Notes: generated by a model from the sequence alone, not told the origin. DNA of 64,000 bases from Catenulispora acidiphila DSM 44928 (GCF_000024025.1 NC_013131.1:3782001-3846000); one strand, 5' to 3'. Numbered from the stretch's first letter, positions 53,901-62,103 are shown. Numbers and translations are program-made.

Positions 53901-56900
53901 CGCAGCCTCCCGCCGCGGCCTGTTCCAGGCGATGTACGTCTTCAACCGCCCGACCACCCCCGACGCCGCCGGCCTCCCCTCGGCACTACTCGGCCACCCC
54001 GGCATACGCCGCACACTCGGCCCACTGACCGTCGAGTCACTGCCCCTACCCGCACCCCAAGCCGCATCCGACCTCGAACTCGCCCTCACCGAAGCCGACA
54101 CCGCAATCCGCGGCACCCTCCACTTCCGCACCGACGCCTTCGACACCCCCACCGCCACCGCCTTCTGCGCCCAATACAAGGCCCTCCTCCAAGCCGCCGC
54201 CACCACCCCCACCACCCCCCTGCACACCCTCCTCCAAGCCCCCACCGCCCCCCACTGGAACACCACCGACCGCACCTGGCACGACCCGCACCTCACCGTG
54301 CCGCAACTCTTCGAGGCCCAAGCCCGCCGCACCCCCGACGCCATCGCGGTCACAACCTTCAGCGCCACCACCCCGCCAACAGTCACGTCACCCGCAGCCG
54401 CCTCGCCGCCCGCCGCAGCCTTGCCCGCCGGTGCCTCGACCGCGCTCGCCGCTGCTTCGGCCGCAATCACGTCAGCCGCAGATGCCTCGCCAGCCGCTGC
54501 CCTGCCGCCCCCGACCTCCGCTGCTTCGGCCTCGTCTGCCGCCGCGCCCCCGCCCGCCCCGACGTCTGCCCTCACCTACCGCGACCTCGACCAACAAGCC
54601 AACCGCCTAGCCCACCTCCTCCGCATCGGCGGTGCCGCCCCCGGCCGCCGTATCGGCATCCTTCTCGACCGCAGTCCTCTGATTCCGGTCGCGCTGCTCG
54701 CGGTCCTGAAGTCCGGCGCCGCCTACGTTCCCGTCGATCCGGCCAACCCGCCCGGTCGCATCGCCGCCGTCTTCCGCGATGCCGGCGTCGAGGCCGTGCT
54801 CACCGAGCCGCTGCTCGCTGCGAAGGTGCCGTCGGGCGTTACCGCGATCCTGCTCGGCGCCTCCGATTCGGCCTCCGCCTTGCCCGCGACGCCGCCGGAG
54901 CCCGCTCCCGCGCCGCACGACATCGCCTACGTCATCTACACCTCCGGCTCCAGCGGACCGCCGAAGGGCGTCGAGATCCCGCACAGCGCGCTGGCGAACC
55001 ACACCCGCCACGCCGCCGAGGCCTACCGCACCGGTCCTGGCGACCGCGTGCTTCAGTTCGCCTCGATCGCCTTCGACGCCAGCGCCGAGGAGATCTACCC
55101 AGCCCTGATCAGCGGCGCACAGCTGGTCCTGCGCAACGACACCATGCTCGCCTCGCCCAAGGCGTTCCTCGACGCGTGCGCCGAGCGCGCGGTCACCGTC
55201 CTCGACCTGCCCACCGCGTTCTGGCACAGCCTTGCCGCCGCCCTCGCCGATCAGACCGCGACCCTGCCCGCCGACCTGCGCCTGGTCATCATCGGCGGCG
55301 AGGCGGCACGCGCGGACCGGGTCGCGGCGTGGAGGGAGACGGTCGGAAATCGGGTCCGGCTGGTCAACACGTACGGACCCACCGAGGCGACCATCGTCGC
55401 CACCGCCGCCGAACTGATCGCGCCAGAGAGCGACACATCGCAGGATGCGAATACAGGCACCGTCCCCATAGGCCGCCCCATAGCCAACACCCGAGCCCAC
55501 GTCCTCGACGCCGCCCTCCGCCCCGTCCCCATCGGCGTCGTCGGCGAGCTGCACCTGGCCGGTGCCGGCCTCGCCCGCGGCTACCTCGACCGCCCCGCGC
55601 TCACCGCGCAGCGCTTCGTCGCCGACCCCTTCGGCCCGCCCGGCTCCCGCCTCTACCGCACCGGCGACCTGGCCCGCCGCCTCCCCGACGGCTCCATAGC
55701 CTTCGCCGCGCGCGCCGACCGCCAGGTCAAACTCAACGGCTACCGCGTCGAGCCCGGCGAGGTCGAAGCCGCGCTGCGCCGCCTGCCCGCCGTCGCCGAC
55801 GCCGCCGTCGTGCCGGACGTCCGCCCGGGACGCCTGCTCGCCTACGTGACTCCGAGTCCGAGTCCGAGCCGAGCTACAGACACCGCCGAAACCCCAGCCC
55901 CCACCCCAGAAACCCTCCGCACCGCCCTCCGCGCCGAGCTCCCCGAGTACATGATCCCGGCAGCCTTCGTCCTCCTCCCCGAATTCCCCCGCACCCCCGG
56001 CGGCAAAATTGACTACGCCGCCCTCCCCACCGCCACCGCCCTCCCCGCAGCGCCGACCGCCCCCGCCGAACCGCCCCGCACCCCCGAAGAACGCGCCCTC
56101 GCCGGGATCTGGTCCGAAGCGCTCGGCCTCACCGAGATCCACCGCCATGACGACCTGTTCGCCCTCGGCGGCCACTCCCTCCTGGCCACCCGCATCCTCG
56201 CCGACGTCAACGACCGCATGGGCCGCGACGTCCCCCTCCGCGCCGTTTTCGAAGCGCCCACCCTCGCCGCCCTCGCCGAGCGCATCGCCCAGGCTCCGCC
56301 GTCCACCGCCGGCGCGATCCCCCGCGCCCCGCGCGACCAGCCGATCCCGCTGTCCTTCCAACAAGAGCGCATCTGGTTCCTGCAACAACTCGAACCCGAC
56401 AGCACCAACTACAACGTGCCGCGCGCCATGCGCCTGCGGGGCGACGTCGACCCCGAAGCCGTCCGCCTCGCGCTGTCCGACCTGGAAGCCCGGCACGAAA
56501 TTCTGCACACCGCCTTCCCCGACATCGACGGCGTCCCCGTCCAGAGCGTCCGCGAGCCGCGCGGCATCCCCGTCACCCTCCTGGACCGCCGCGACCTGCC
56601 CGAACACGAGCGCGAAAGCTGGCTGCGCGCCACCATCGTCACCGCCGGCGCCGAGCCCTTCGACCTCGCCGACGGCCAGCTGATCCGTGTCACCCTCATC
56701 CGCCTCGCCGACGACGAATACGTGCTCTTCATGGTCGAGCACCACCTGGTCCACGACGGCTGGGCGCAAGGCGTGTTCCTGCGCGACTTCCTGGAGCTGT
56801 ACGAAGCGCGCTCCGTCGGACGCGAACCCCGCCTGCCCGCCCTCGCCGTCCAGTACGCCGACTTCGCAGTCTGGCAACGCGCCGCACTTCAGGGCGAGCG

Positions 56901-57723
56901 CCTCACCGCCCTCCAAGACCACTGGGAGCAGCGGCTGTCCGGCGCCCCCGCCGTGCTGCGCCTGCCTACCGACCTGCCGCGCCCCACCGTGCTCGGGACC
57001 TCCGGCGACCAGGAGAGCCTGGAGATCGACGGCGAGTTGGCGCGCCGCTTGCGCGCCTTCGGCCAGGAACACGGCGTCAGCCTGTTCATGACCATGTTCG
57101 CGGCCTTCCTCGCCCTCCTGCACGGCCTGTCCGGCCAGGAGGACATCGTCACCGGGACCGGCATCGCCAACCGCCGCCGCCCCGAACTCGACGACCAGCT
57201 CGGCATGATCATCAACACCGTGCTGCTGCGCACCGACGTGTCCGGCGATCCGACGTTCGCCGACCTGCTCGAGCGGGTCCGCGAGACCTGCCTGGACGCC
57301 TACACCCACCAGGACATGCCGTTCGAGAAGCTGGTGCACCGCCTGCGCCCGGCGCGCAGCCTGGACCACTCGCCGCTGTTCCAGGTGATGTACAGCTTCC
57401 TGGACACCCCCATGCCCGCGCTGCGCCTGCCCGGCGTCACCGCCGAGGTGCTGGACGCGCACAACGGCTCGGCGAAGTTCGAGCTGAACTGCGTCGTCAT
57501 CCCGCACGCCGAGCAGCGCTTCCACGACGCCGAGGAGGTCCCGGACGTCGAGACCATCACCGTCGCCCTGGAGTACAACACCGACCTGTTCCAGGCCGCG
57601 ACGATCCGGCGCTGGCTCGACCACTACGCCGCGCTGCTGGACGCGGCCACCGCCGACCCCTCGCGCTCGGTCGCGGCGCTCGCCGAGCGGGCCGGGGTCG
57701 CGGACAGTCGCCCGATCGGGTGA
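50971..57723 (+). CDS. Starter NRPS: FAAL-T-C-A-T-C
   Basis: A 2250-residue protein starting at GTG 50971 behind AGGGAAGGCAGGG. Order: fatty acyl-AMP ligase at about 1-570 (YTSGSTGTPKGV, WLPPYHDMGLIGG, KDLIIIRGRNHYPQD), T at 595-665 (LGLDSL), C at 675-1095 (HHLVTDF), A at 1110-1685 (YTSGSSGPPKGV, VNTYGPTEATI, YRTGD, GGKIDY), T at 1705-1775 (LGGHS), C at 1790-2240 (HHLVHDG). The FAAL loads a fatty acid, so the product starts as a lipopeptide. Pocket residues D-A-E-D-I-G-T-I-V-K have two acidic side chains (positions 239 and 278), suggesting a cationic amino acid such as Lys or an Arg derivative. Residues about 1130-1200 are an Ala/Pro/Ser-rich insert. The protein ends with C, so the next T is on another protein. 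Confidence 0.95.
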   Translation: MAEATFGDLLGRRAARQPDRVGYVFLGEDVSDASQETAITYAALDARARAVAAGLRRQGVGVGDRALLLYAPGAEFLTAFFGCLYAGVVAVPTFPPDPFRLERTLPRLLATTVDADPVAALTTSDLLPLAGMLNEHAPRFGELRWIATDAADIAVADAADDFASPSLTGDSVALLQYTSGSTGTPKGVVLTHANLLHNVRQIQDFFAVTPDSRGLSWLPPYHDMGLIGGLLEPLFVGMPIWLMAPFDFLKRPVSWLQALTRIGATASGGPNFAYDLCARKTTPEQLAALDLSSWSVAFNGAEPIRRATLERFAERFGPAGFRASAFLPCYGLAEATLIVGGGSLASTAGAVERAALEVGEVVAVAVDAKPGPDALVSCGPASVDQRIAIVDPDSLCRLPTDRVGEIWLSGPSVAAGYWGRPEETAEVFRAKLVGDDTDWLRTGDLGFVRDGELVITGRLKDLIIIRGRNHYPQDLELSAEQAHPSLRPGCSVAFLDDDDQLVVVTEAARGAALDPAEVASAVRTRIAEDHSVQVATVVLIAAGEVPKTSSGKVRRRDCARMLAAGELQVLGQGALRAAAHLPATDAHISHLRALTAVVCDVPESAVDPAASLLTLGLDSLAAIELQSRIESEFGATVPLERILAGATLVALAAELATGSATDHAPAPTVERGAELTPNERALWFLQRLDPDSTAHITAAAIRLTGPLDVAALRRAVAELVHRHPALRSTFPLRDGEPVRVIHPDPAGVLTELATPANSLVSDAYHPFDLDEGPLLRVRLYRHAPEEHVLLLSAHHLVTDFWSTTVLARELAALYTGASLPPAVQQPAPPVPSPTDADYWDSQIGAPALRLTSHDPARAFAPAGTQRIHLAPADADRLRAMAAAQGVTLNVVLLTAFETLLHLWTGQDDLAIGMPVAARTRPGSAQAVGYLMNPVPLRSTIADTDHATFAELLSQTRSRVIGALEHQQYPIALLAERHAASRRGLFQAMYVFNRPTTPDAAGLPSALLGHPGIRRTLGPLTVESLPLPAPQAASDLELALTEADTAIRGTLHFRTDAFDTPTATAFCAQYKALLQAAATTPTTPLHTLLQAPTAPHWNTTDRTWHDPHLTVPQLFEAQARRTPDAIAVTTFSATTPPTVTSPAAASPPAAALPAGASTALAAASAAITSAADASPAAALPPPTSAASASSAAAPPPAPTSALTYRDLDQQANRLAHLLRIGGAAPGRRIGILLDRSPLIPVALLAVLKSGAAYVPVDPANPPGRIAAVFRDAGVEAVLTEPLLAAKVPSGVTAILLGASDSASALPATPPEPAPAPHDIAYVIYTSGSSGPPKGVEIPHSALANHTRHAAEAYRTGPGDRVLQFASIAFDASAEEIYPALISGAQLVLRNDTMLASPKAFLDACAERAVTVLDLPTAFWHSLAAALADQTATLPADLRLVIIGGEAARADRVAAWRETVGNRVRLVNTYGPTEATIVATAAELIAPESDTSQDANTGTVPIGRPIANTRAHVLDAALRPVPIGVVGELHLAGAGLARGYLDRPALTAQRFVADPFGPPGSRLYRTGDLARRLPDGSIAFAARADRQVKLNGYRVEPGEVEAALRRLPAVADAAVVPDVRPGRLLAYVTPSPSPSRATDTAETPAPTPETLRTALRAELPEYMIPAAFVLLPEFPRTPGGKIDYAALPTATALPAAPTAPAEPPRTPEERALAGIWSEALGLTEIHRHDDLFALGGHSLLATRILADVNDRMGRDVPLRAVFEAPTLAALAERIAQAPPSTAGAIPRAPRDQPIPLSFQQERIWFLQQLEPDSTNYNVPRAMRLRGDVDPEAVRLALSDLEARHEILHTAFPDIDGVPVQSVREPRGIPVTLLDRRDLPEHERESWLRATIVTAGAEPFDLADGQLIRVTLIRLADDEYVLFMVEHHLVHDGWAQGVFLRDFLELYEARSVGREPRLPALAVQYADFAVWQRAALQGERLTALQDHWEQRLSGAPAVLRLPTDLPRPTVLGTSGDQESLEIDGELARRLRAFGQEHGVSLFMTMFAAFLALLHGLSGQEDIVTGTGIANRRRPELDDQLGMIINTVLLRTDVSGDPTFADLLERVRETCLDAYTHQDMPFEKLVHRLRPARSLDHSPLFQVMYSFLDTPMPALRLPGVTAEVLDAHNGSAKFELNCVVIPHAEQRFHDAEEVPDVETITVALEYNTDLFQAATIRRWLDHYAALLDAATADPSRSVAALAERAGVADSRPIG
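54360..54568 (+). repeat. Low-complexity Ala/Pro/Ser/Thr insert within the A domain of the starter NRPS
   Basis: About 70 residues coded by degenerate gcc/tcg/ccc-rich sequence between TPDAIAVT and LTYRDLDQQANRLAH, the start of the A domain. Other A domains in this window have only 5-10 residues here. A similar but differently placed insert occurs in the A-T-TE protein at 27505. Confidence 0.75.
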
Positions 57724-57753
57724 CGAGACGCGAAGCGGCGCCGTTCATATCGT
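57707..57753 (+). promoter_or_regulatory. Cluster box-N23-TANNNT promoter for the acylase gene
   Basis: The box GTCGCCCGATCGGGTGAC (57707-57724) overlaps the stop of the starter NRPS; exactly 23 bases later is TATCGT (57748-57753), seven bases before the acylase ATG, giving a leaderless mRNA. An inverted CATATC/GATATG pair at 57746-57763 overlaps the -10 and start codon and could be an extra operator. Confidence 0.55.
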
Positions 57754-57760
57754 CCCTGAT

Positions 57761-60418
57761 ATGGCAGACCAGGACGGCGCCGTCGGGAGCCCGACGCCGA
57801 AGCGCCCCAAGCGCCCCGCGCGCCCGAAGCACCCCCGCCGGTTCCGCCGCCGCTTCCACGCCGGCGGCTCCCTGATCGTGACCGCGCTGCTCCTGTTCGT
57901 CCTGGCCGTCGGCTACGGCCCGGTCCCGGCGCTCGGCAGCGCGCTGGAACCCGGCGGCGGCGTGTGGAACTCCGGCGGCAACGACGTCGCGAGCAGCAAG
58001 ACCGTCCACCTGCCGGGCATGAACGGCGCCGCGACCGTGTACTTCGACTCCGCCGGCGTCCCCGCGGTGCACGCGCGCTCCGACGCGGACCTGTTCGAGG
58101 CGCAGGGCTACCTGCACGCCAGCTACCGGCTGTCGCAACTCGATCTGGAGCGACGGACCGCCGAGGGGCGACTGGCCGAGATCGACGGACCCGCCGGCGT
58201 CCCGTCCGACACGTTCGAGCTGCAGAGCGGCTTGCTGCGGACAGCGCAGGCGACGTGGGCGGCGACGCCGAAGGACAGTGCCGACGCCCAGGCGCTGGTC
58301 GCCTACAGCCGGGGCGTGAACGCGTATCTGGCGCAGGTTCGTAAGTCGGGCGCGTGGCCGACCATCTTCTTGCTGACCGGTGTGTTCCCGAAGGACTGGA
58401 CGCCGATCGACAGTCTGGCGATCCAGGTTCTGCTGACTCAGAACCTTGATTACTCCACCGGTCCGCTGGACTACGCGCTGTTCGAGCAGTCGCTCGGCGC
58501 GGAGCGGACGATGGCGTGGTTCCCGGTGATCGCGCCGAATCAGCAGCAGCCGTATGACCCCGGTCCGTATCGGAACCTGGGCGTCAGCCCACTGCCAGCG
58601 ACGCAGAATGCTGATGCGGCGGTCCCACCCGGCGCGCGACTCCCAGCTACCGACCTGTCCACCCCATCCGATTCCTCGAACGCCGCAGCCGCCGTCGGCA
58701 CGCCCTCAGGCGCCGCCGCAGCCGCCACCGACGTGCTCTCCAAACTCAGTGCCCTGCCACCCGCGCAGCTGCACGCCTTCCCGGACAGCAACTCCTGGGC
58801 CGCCAACGGTCCGGCGGTCTCCGGCGCGGCTTCCCTGCTCGCAGGCGATCCGCACCTGCAGACCACGCTCCCGTCGTTCTGGTACGAGGTCGAGCTCTCC
58901 TCGCCCGAGACGCAGGTCTCCGGCGCGAGCCTGGTCGGCATCCCCGGCGTCGCGATCGGCCGCAACCAGTGGATCTCCTGGTCGATGACCGCGGGGGAGA
59001 ATCAGTCCACGTTCTTCTATACGGAGAAGCAGAGCCCTGATCACCCCGGCCAGTACTTCTGGGACGGCGCGTGGCGGGACATGCAGCACGTCCACTACAC
59101 GATCCCGGTGCGTGGCGGGACCTCGGTGTCGTTGACCGTGGACCTGACCGTGCACGGTCCGATCATCACGCAGACCGGCCAGACCACCGCCGTGACCTGG
59201 ATGGGCAACTATCCGACGCGGCTGCTCCAGGCTATCCTCGGCGTGGACAAGGCGCGGGACTTCAACGGCTTCCACAGTGCCCTCGCCGCCTGGCACGCGC
59301 CGGCGCTGAACTTCACCTACGCCGACGGGACCGGCGACATCGGGATCGTCGCCGCCGGATACTACGCGCAGGTCGCCGGGGGATCGCCGTGGCTGCCGAT
59401 GCCCGGTACCGGACAGAATGATGTGGTCGGCACGGTCCCGTACGCCGCCGCGCCGCTCGTGCACAACCCGTCGAACCACGTCCTCGCGACCGCCAACCAA
59501 CGCCCCGTCGGACCGGATTACCCTTACTACATCGGGACGAGCCTGAACGCGTTCGACAACGGATACCGCGCCGACGAGCTCTACGCCTACCTGACGAGCC
59601 ATCAGGGCATGACCGCCGCCGACTTCCAGGCGCTCCAGACAGACGCCACAGACGTTCTGGCGCAACAGATCGTGCCGAAACTGGTCGCCTCCCTCACCGC
59701 GTCCGGCGGCCTCACCGCGACGCAACAGCAAGCGCTGAGCCAGCTGCAATCCTGGAACGACAAGATGAGCACGGACTCGGCGGCGGCATCGATCTGGGCG
59801 ACGTTCTGGAGCGACTACGTCTCAGGGGTCTTCCAACCCTGGTGGGACGCCACGAAGGTCCCGGTCACCAAGGACAAGCAGGATCTCCAGGTCTCCGACG
59901 GCAACCCGAGCCTGGACGAGGACCTGCAGGTCTGGACCATGAGCGACCCGACCAACGCCGCCTTCAGCCCACCGGGCCACCCCGGCGGCACCGCGCAATC
60001 GGCGATGCGCGCGGCGTTCACCAAGGCGGTGTCCGACCTGTCCGGCAAGCTCGGGGGAGCACCCGCGACCTGGCAATGGGGACGCCTGCACACCCGCGAG
60101 ATCCCCGCCCTGACCGGCGCCCCCGGCCTCGGCTACGGCCCAGCGCCGGCCGAAGGCGACCGCTGGACCGTCGACGCCACCGAAGGCGACGACTGGAACT
60201 CCGCCTTCGGCCCCAGCTGGCGCATGGTCACCACCTGGACCGCACCAGCCCACGGCACCGCCCAAGCCATCTACCCCGGCGGCCAAAGCGAGAACCCGCA
60301 ATCAACCTGGTACCAGACCTTCATAGCGGACTACTGGGCCGGCCGCCTCCGCCCCCTCCCCCTAGCCGACCAGCGCCCCGCAACGCCGGTCATGTGGACC
60401 CTGACGTCAGGAGGCTGA
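57761..60418 (+). CDS. Penicillin-acylase-family (Ntn hydrolase) amidase, membrane-anchored or secreted
   Basis: An 885-residue protein. A basic N-terminus (KRPKRPARPKHPRRFRRR) and a hydrophobic segment at about residues 38-58 indicate a signal anchor, so it acts outside the membrane. Family features: YFDSAGVPAVHARSDADLFEAQGYLHA in the alpha part; a low-complexity linker at about 285-330; then FPDSNSWAANG, where the Ser of SNSW should become the N-terminal nucleophile after self-cleavage, and LLAGDPHL. Relatives such as PvdQ remove a fatty acid from a peptide precursor after export; others cleave penicillins or quorum signals. With a FAAL starter in the cluster, deacylation of the lipopeptide is a good guess. 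It has its own cluster-type promoter. Confidence 0.88.
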   Translation: MADQDGAVGSPTPKRPKRPARPKHPRRFRRRFHAGGSLIVTALLLFVLAVGYGPVPALGSALEPGGGVWNSGGNDVASSKTVHLPGMNGAATVYFDSAGVPAVHARSDADLFEAQGYLHASYRLSQLDLERRTAEGRLAEIDGPAGVPSDTFELQSGLLRTAQATWAATPKDSADAQALVAYSRGVNAYLAQVRKSGAWPTIFLLTGVFPKDWTPIDSLAIQVLLTQNLDYSTGPLDYALFEQSLGAERTMAWFPVIAPNQQQPYDPGPYRNLGVSPLPATQNADAAVPPGARLPATDLSTPSDSSNAAAAVGTPSGAAAAATDVLSKLSALPPAQLHAFPDSNSWAANGPAVSGAASLLAGDPHLQTTLPSFWYEVELSSPETQVSGASLVGIPGVAIGRNQWISWSMTAGENQSTFFYTEKQSPDHPGQYFWDGAWRDMQHVHYTIPVRGGTSVSLTVDLTVHGPIITQTGQTTAVTWMGNYPTRLLQAILGVDKARDFNGFHSALAAWHAPALNFTYADGTGDIGIVAAGYYAQVAGGSPWLPMPGTGQNDVVGTVPYAAAPLVHNPSNHVLATANQRPVGPDYPYYIGTSLNAFDNGYRADELYAYLTSHQGMTAADFQALQTDATDVLAQQIVPKLVASLTASGGLTATQQQALSQLQSWNDKMSTDSAAASIWATFWSDYVSGVFQPWWDATKVPVTKDKQDLQVSDGNPSLDEDLQVWTMSDPTNAAFSPPGHPGGTAQSAMRAAFTKAVSDLSGKLGGAPATWQWGRLHTREIPALTGAPGLGYGPAPAEGDRWTVDATEGDDWNSAFGPSWRMVTTWTAPAHGTAQAIYPGGQSENPQSTWYQTFIADYWAGRLRPLPLADQRPATPVMWTLTSGG

Positions 60419-60420
60419 CC

Positions 60421-61131
60421 GTGGCACACGTCGAACCACAGGAGCAGGAGCAGGAGGCGGCGGCAGCGACTGCACCGCAAGCGAAGCCGAGCCCGCCACC
60501 TCAGCACGCACAAGCAACATCACTCGCCACACCTGCGCCAACCGCGCCGGACACTTTGGCCACCGCGCTCGCGCCAGCAGATGCGCCAGCACCCGCCGCG
60601 CCCACCCTGACCGCGCCGGAATCACCTGGTACCGCTGCCCAGCTAGCGCCGGATCCGGAATCGTCCGCGCCCGCCGCACCGATTGCTCCACCGGAGACCG
60701 CTACCAGCGCCGCCCCACCACCAACCCCCATGACCACCGACTCCCGCCTCCGCACCGCCACCGCAGCAGGCGCCGCGCTCATTGCTCTGGCGACCGCGCT
60801 CCAGTTCTGGCCGATGCCGTTCCTCGTCGCCCTGGTCCTCGGGATCCTCGCCGTCCGCCGTCGCGCCCGCATCGCAGTGCTCTGCGCTACCACTGCGGCC
60901 GCGGTCGGCTGGTCGCTCCCCTTGATCTGGCGTGCAGTCGCCGGCGATCCCGTCCTCGGTACCGCCCGCGTCACCGCCGGGCTCGCCGGCCTGCCCGCGA
61001 CCGGTTGGCTCGCGATTCTCGTGACCATCCTCGTTGCGGTCCTTCAGGCGCTCGCCGCGGTCTGGGTCACGCGCACCTTCTCGGCGCTGCGTGCCACCCG
61101 CACGTCGCCGTCGCCGTCACCGTCGCCCTGA
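60421..61131 (+). CDS. Proline/alanine-rich membrane protein of unknown function
   Basis: A 236-residue protein starting at GTG 60421, two bases after the acylase stop, so the two are translated together. The first 105 residues are Ala/Pro-rich and disordered (many APA and PAP). Then come about four hydrophobic segments (residues 120-140, 140-165, 165-190 and 200-225). The end is SPSPSPSP. No family is recognised. It may anchor or assist the acylase. The stop is followed after eight bases by the convergent iron-permease gene. Confidence 0.65.
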   Translation: MAHVEPQEQEQEAAAATAPQAKPSPPPQHAQATSLATPAPTAPDTLATALAPADAPAPAAPTLTAPESPGTAAQLAPDPESSAPAAPIAPPETATSAAPPPTPMTTDSRLRTATAAGAALIALATALQFWPMPFLVALVLGILAVRRRARIAVLCATTAAAVGWSLPLIWRAVAGDPVLGTARVTAGLAGLPATGWLAILVTILVAVLQALAAVWVTRTFSALRATRTSPSPSPSP

Positions 61132-61139
61132 TCCGCGGC

Positions 61140-61568
61140 TCAGGCGCTCTCGGAGTCCTCGAGTCCCACCGCGTCCCGTAGTTCGGCCACGTCGTTGTTG
61201 ATCTCCTGGCGGTCGTGGATGTCCGCGAGGTGCGCCATCATCGCGCTCATGCCCTGCGCGAGGGCGTTGAGCTTGTCCTGCGTGGCCTTGTCGGCGCGGG
61301 TCTGGGTGTTCTGCAGGAGGGCGACGAGAAGGAAGGTGACGATCGTGGTGATGGTGTTGATGATCAGTTGCCAGGTGTCCATGCTGCCGACGACGAAGTA
61401 GCTCGGCGCCCACACCACCACCAGCAGCAGGCACACGGCGAAGAACCAGGGCCGGGAGGCGAACCGGGCGGCCGAGGTGGCGAAGCGTTCGAACGCTGAC
61501 AAGGTCGGCGTCACATCGCTCGGCATGTGCGGGGCGCGTCGCCCCGGTGTGTGCGTCTGGGTGGACAT
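61140..61568 (-). CDS. Low-affinity iron permease family small membrane protein
   Basis: A 142-residue protein. FERFATSAARFASRPWFF and the block DTWQLIINTITTIVTFLLVALLQNTQ are hallmarks of this family, with two membrane helices at about 40-60 and 65-88. The C-terminal part is a probable coiled coil with acidic end. Despite the family name, iron transport is not shown for bacterial members. It is a common chromosomal gene and probably lies outside the cluster. Confidence 0.85.
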   Translation of the reverse strand: MSTQTHTPGRRAPHMPSDVTPTLSAFERFATSAARFASRPWFFAVCLLLVVVWAPSYFVVGSMDTWQLIINTITTIVTFLLVALLQNTQTRADKATQDKLNALAQGMSAMMAHLADIHDRQEINNDVAELRDAVGLEDSESA

Positions 61569-61656
61569 CAGCGGCTCCTGGTCGCGCGGCGCTTCTCGGA
61601 TGTTCGACGGTTCTGCGGGCCCTGATGACCAAAGCCGATCCCGATAAACGCGCCGC

Positions 61657-62103
61657 TCAATCCAGCTTGCCGCCCACGCGTTCCTTCCGGATCTCCACGC
61701 GCACGGTCGACTCCGTCACCTGCCATGTGAAGTCATCGACCAGCGCGGTTAGGATGGTCCATCCGAACTCGCCGTCGCCGGCGCCGGGCGGGACGGAGGT
61801 GTCCGCCTGCATCTGCAAGGCGATGTGCAGGTCGGATCCGTTCACGGTGAACGTCGTCACCAGTCCGTCCTGCTCGGTGTCGCGGCTGAGCCGGACGCAG
61901 TTGCGCAACAGGAATCCGCACGCTTCATCGACGGCGAGCCGTAGATCTGCTGTCTCTGCCACGGTGCAGCCCAGCTGGGGCGCAAGCTGGCCGCATGCGG
62001 CGCGCAGGACCTCGATGTACTCGGGACGGGCCGGAGTGTGGATCTCGACGACGGCGGGATCGGAGCCGCCGCCCGGGGCGGCCTGCCATCCGTCGAAATC
62101 CAT
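61657..62103 (-). CDS. Anti-sigma-factor-like GHKL ATPase domain protein (RsbW type)
   Basis: A 148-residue protein (ATG 62103; an upstream ATG at 62157 is possible). ADLRLAVDEACGFLLRN is the N-box of RsbW/SpoIIAB-like kinases, and the end DGEFGWTILTALVDDFTWQ corresponds to the later G-box part with LVDDF. Such proteins bind sigma factors or phosphorylate their antagonists in stress response. Neither the sigma factor nor the antagonist is next to it. Probably unrelated to the peptide cluster. Confidence 0.75.
   Translation of the reverse strand: MDFDGWQAAPGGGSDPAVVEIHTPARPEYIEVLRAACGQLAPQLGCTVAETADLRLAVDEACGFLLRNCVRLSRDTEQDGLVTTFTVNGSDLHIALQMQADTSVPPGAGDGEFGWTILTALVDDFTWQVTESTVRVEIRKERVGGKLD

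Noticed and set aside
54607..57624. Minus-strand open frame of about 1000 codons
   Set aside because: It mirrors the starter NRPS in a Gly/Glu-rich frame typical of antisense frames in high-GC DNA. The plus strand has clear domain motifs throughout.
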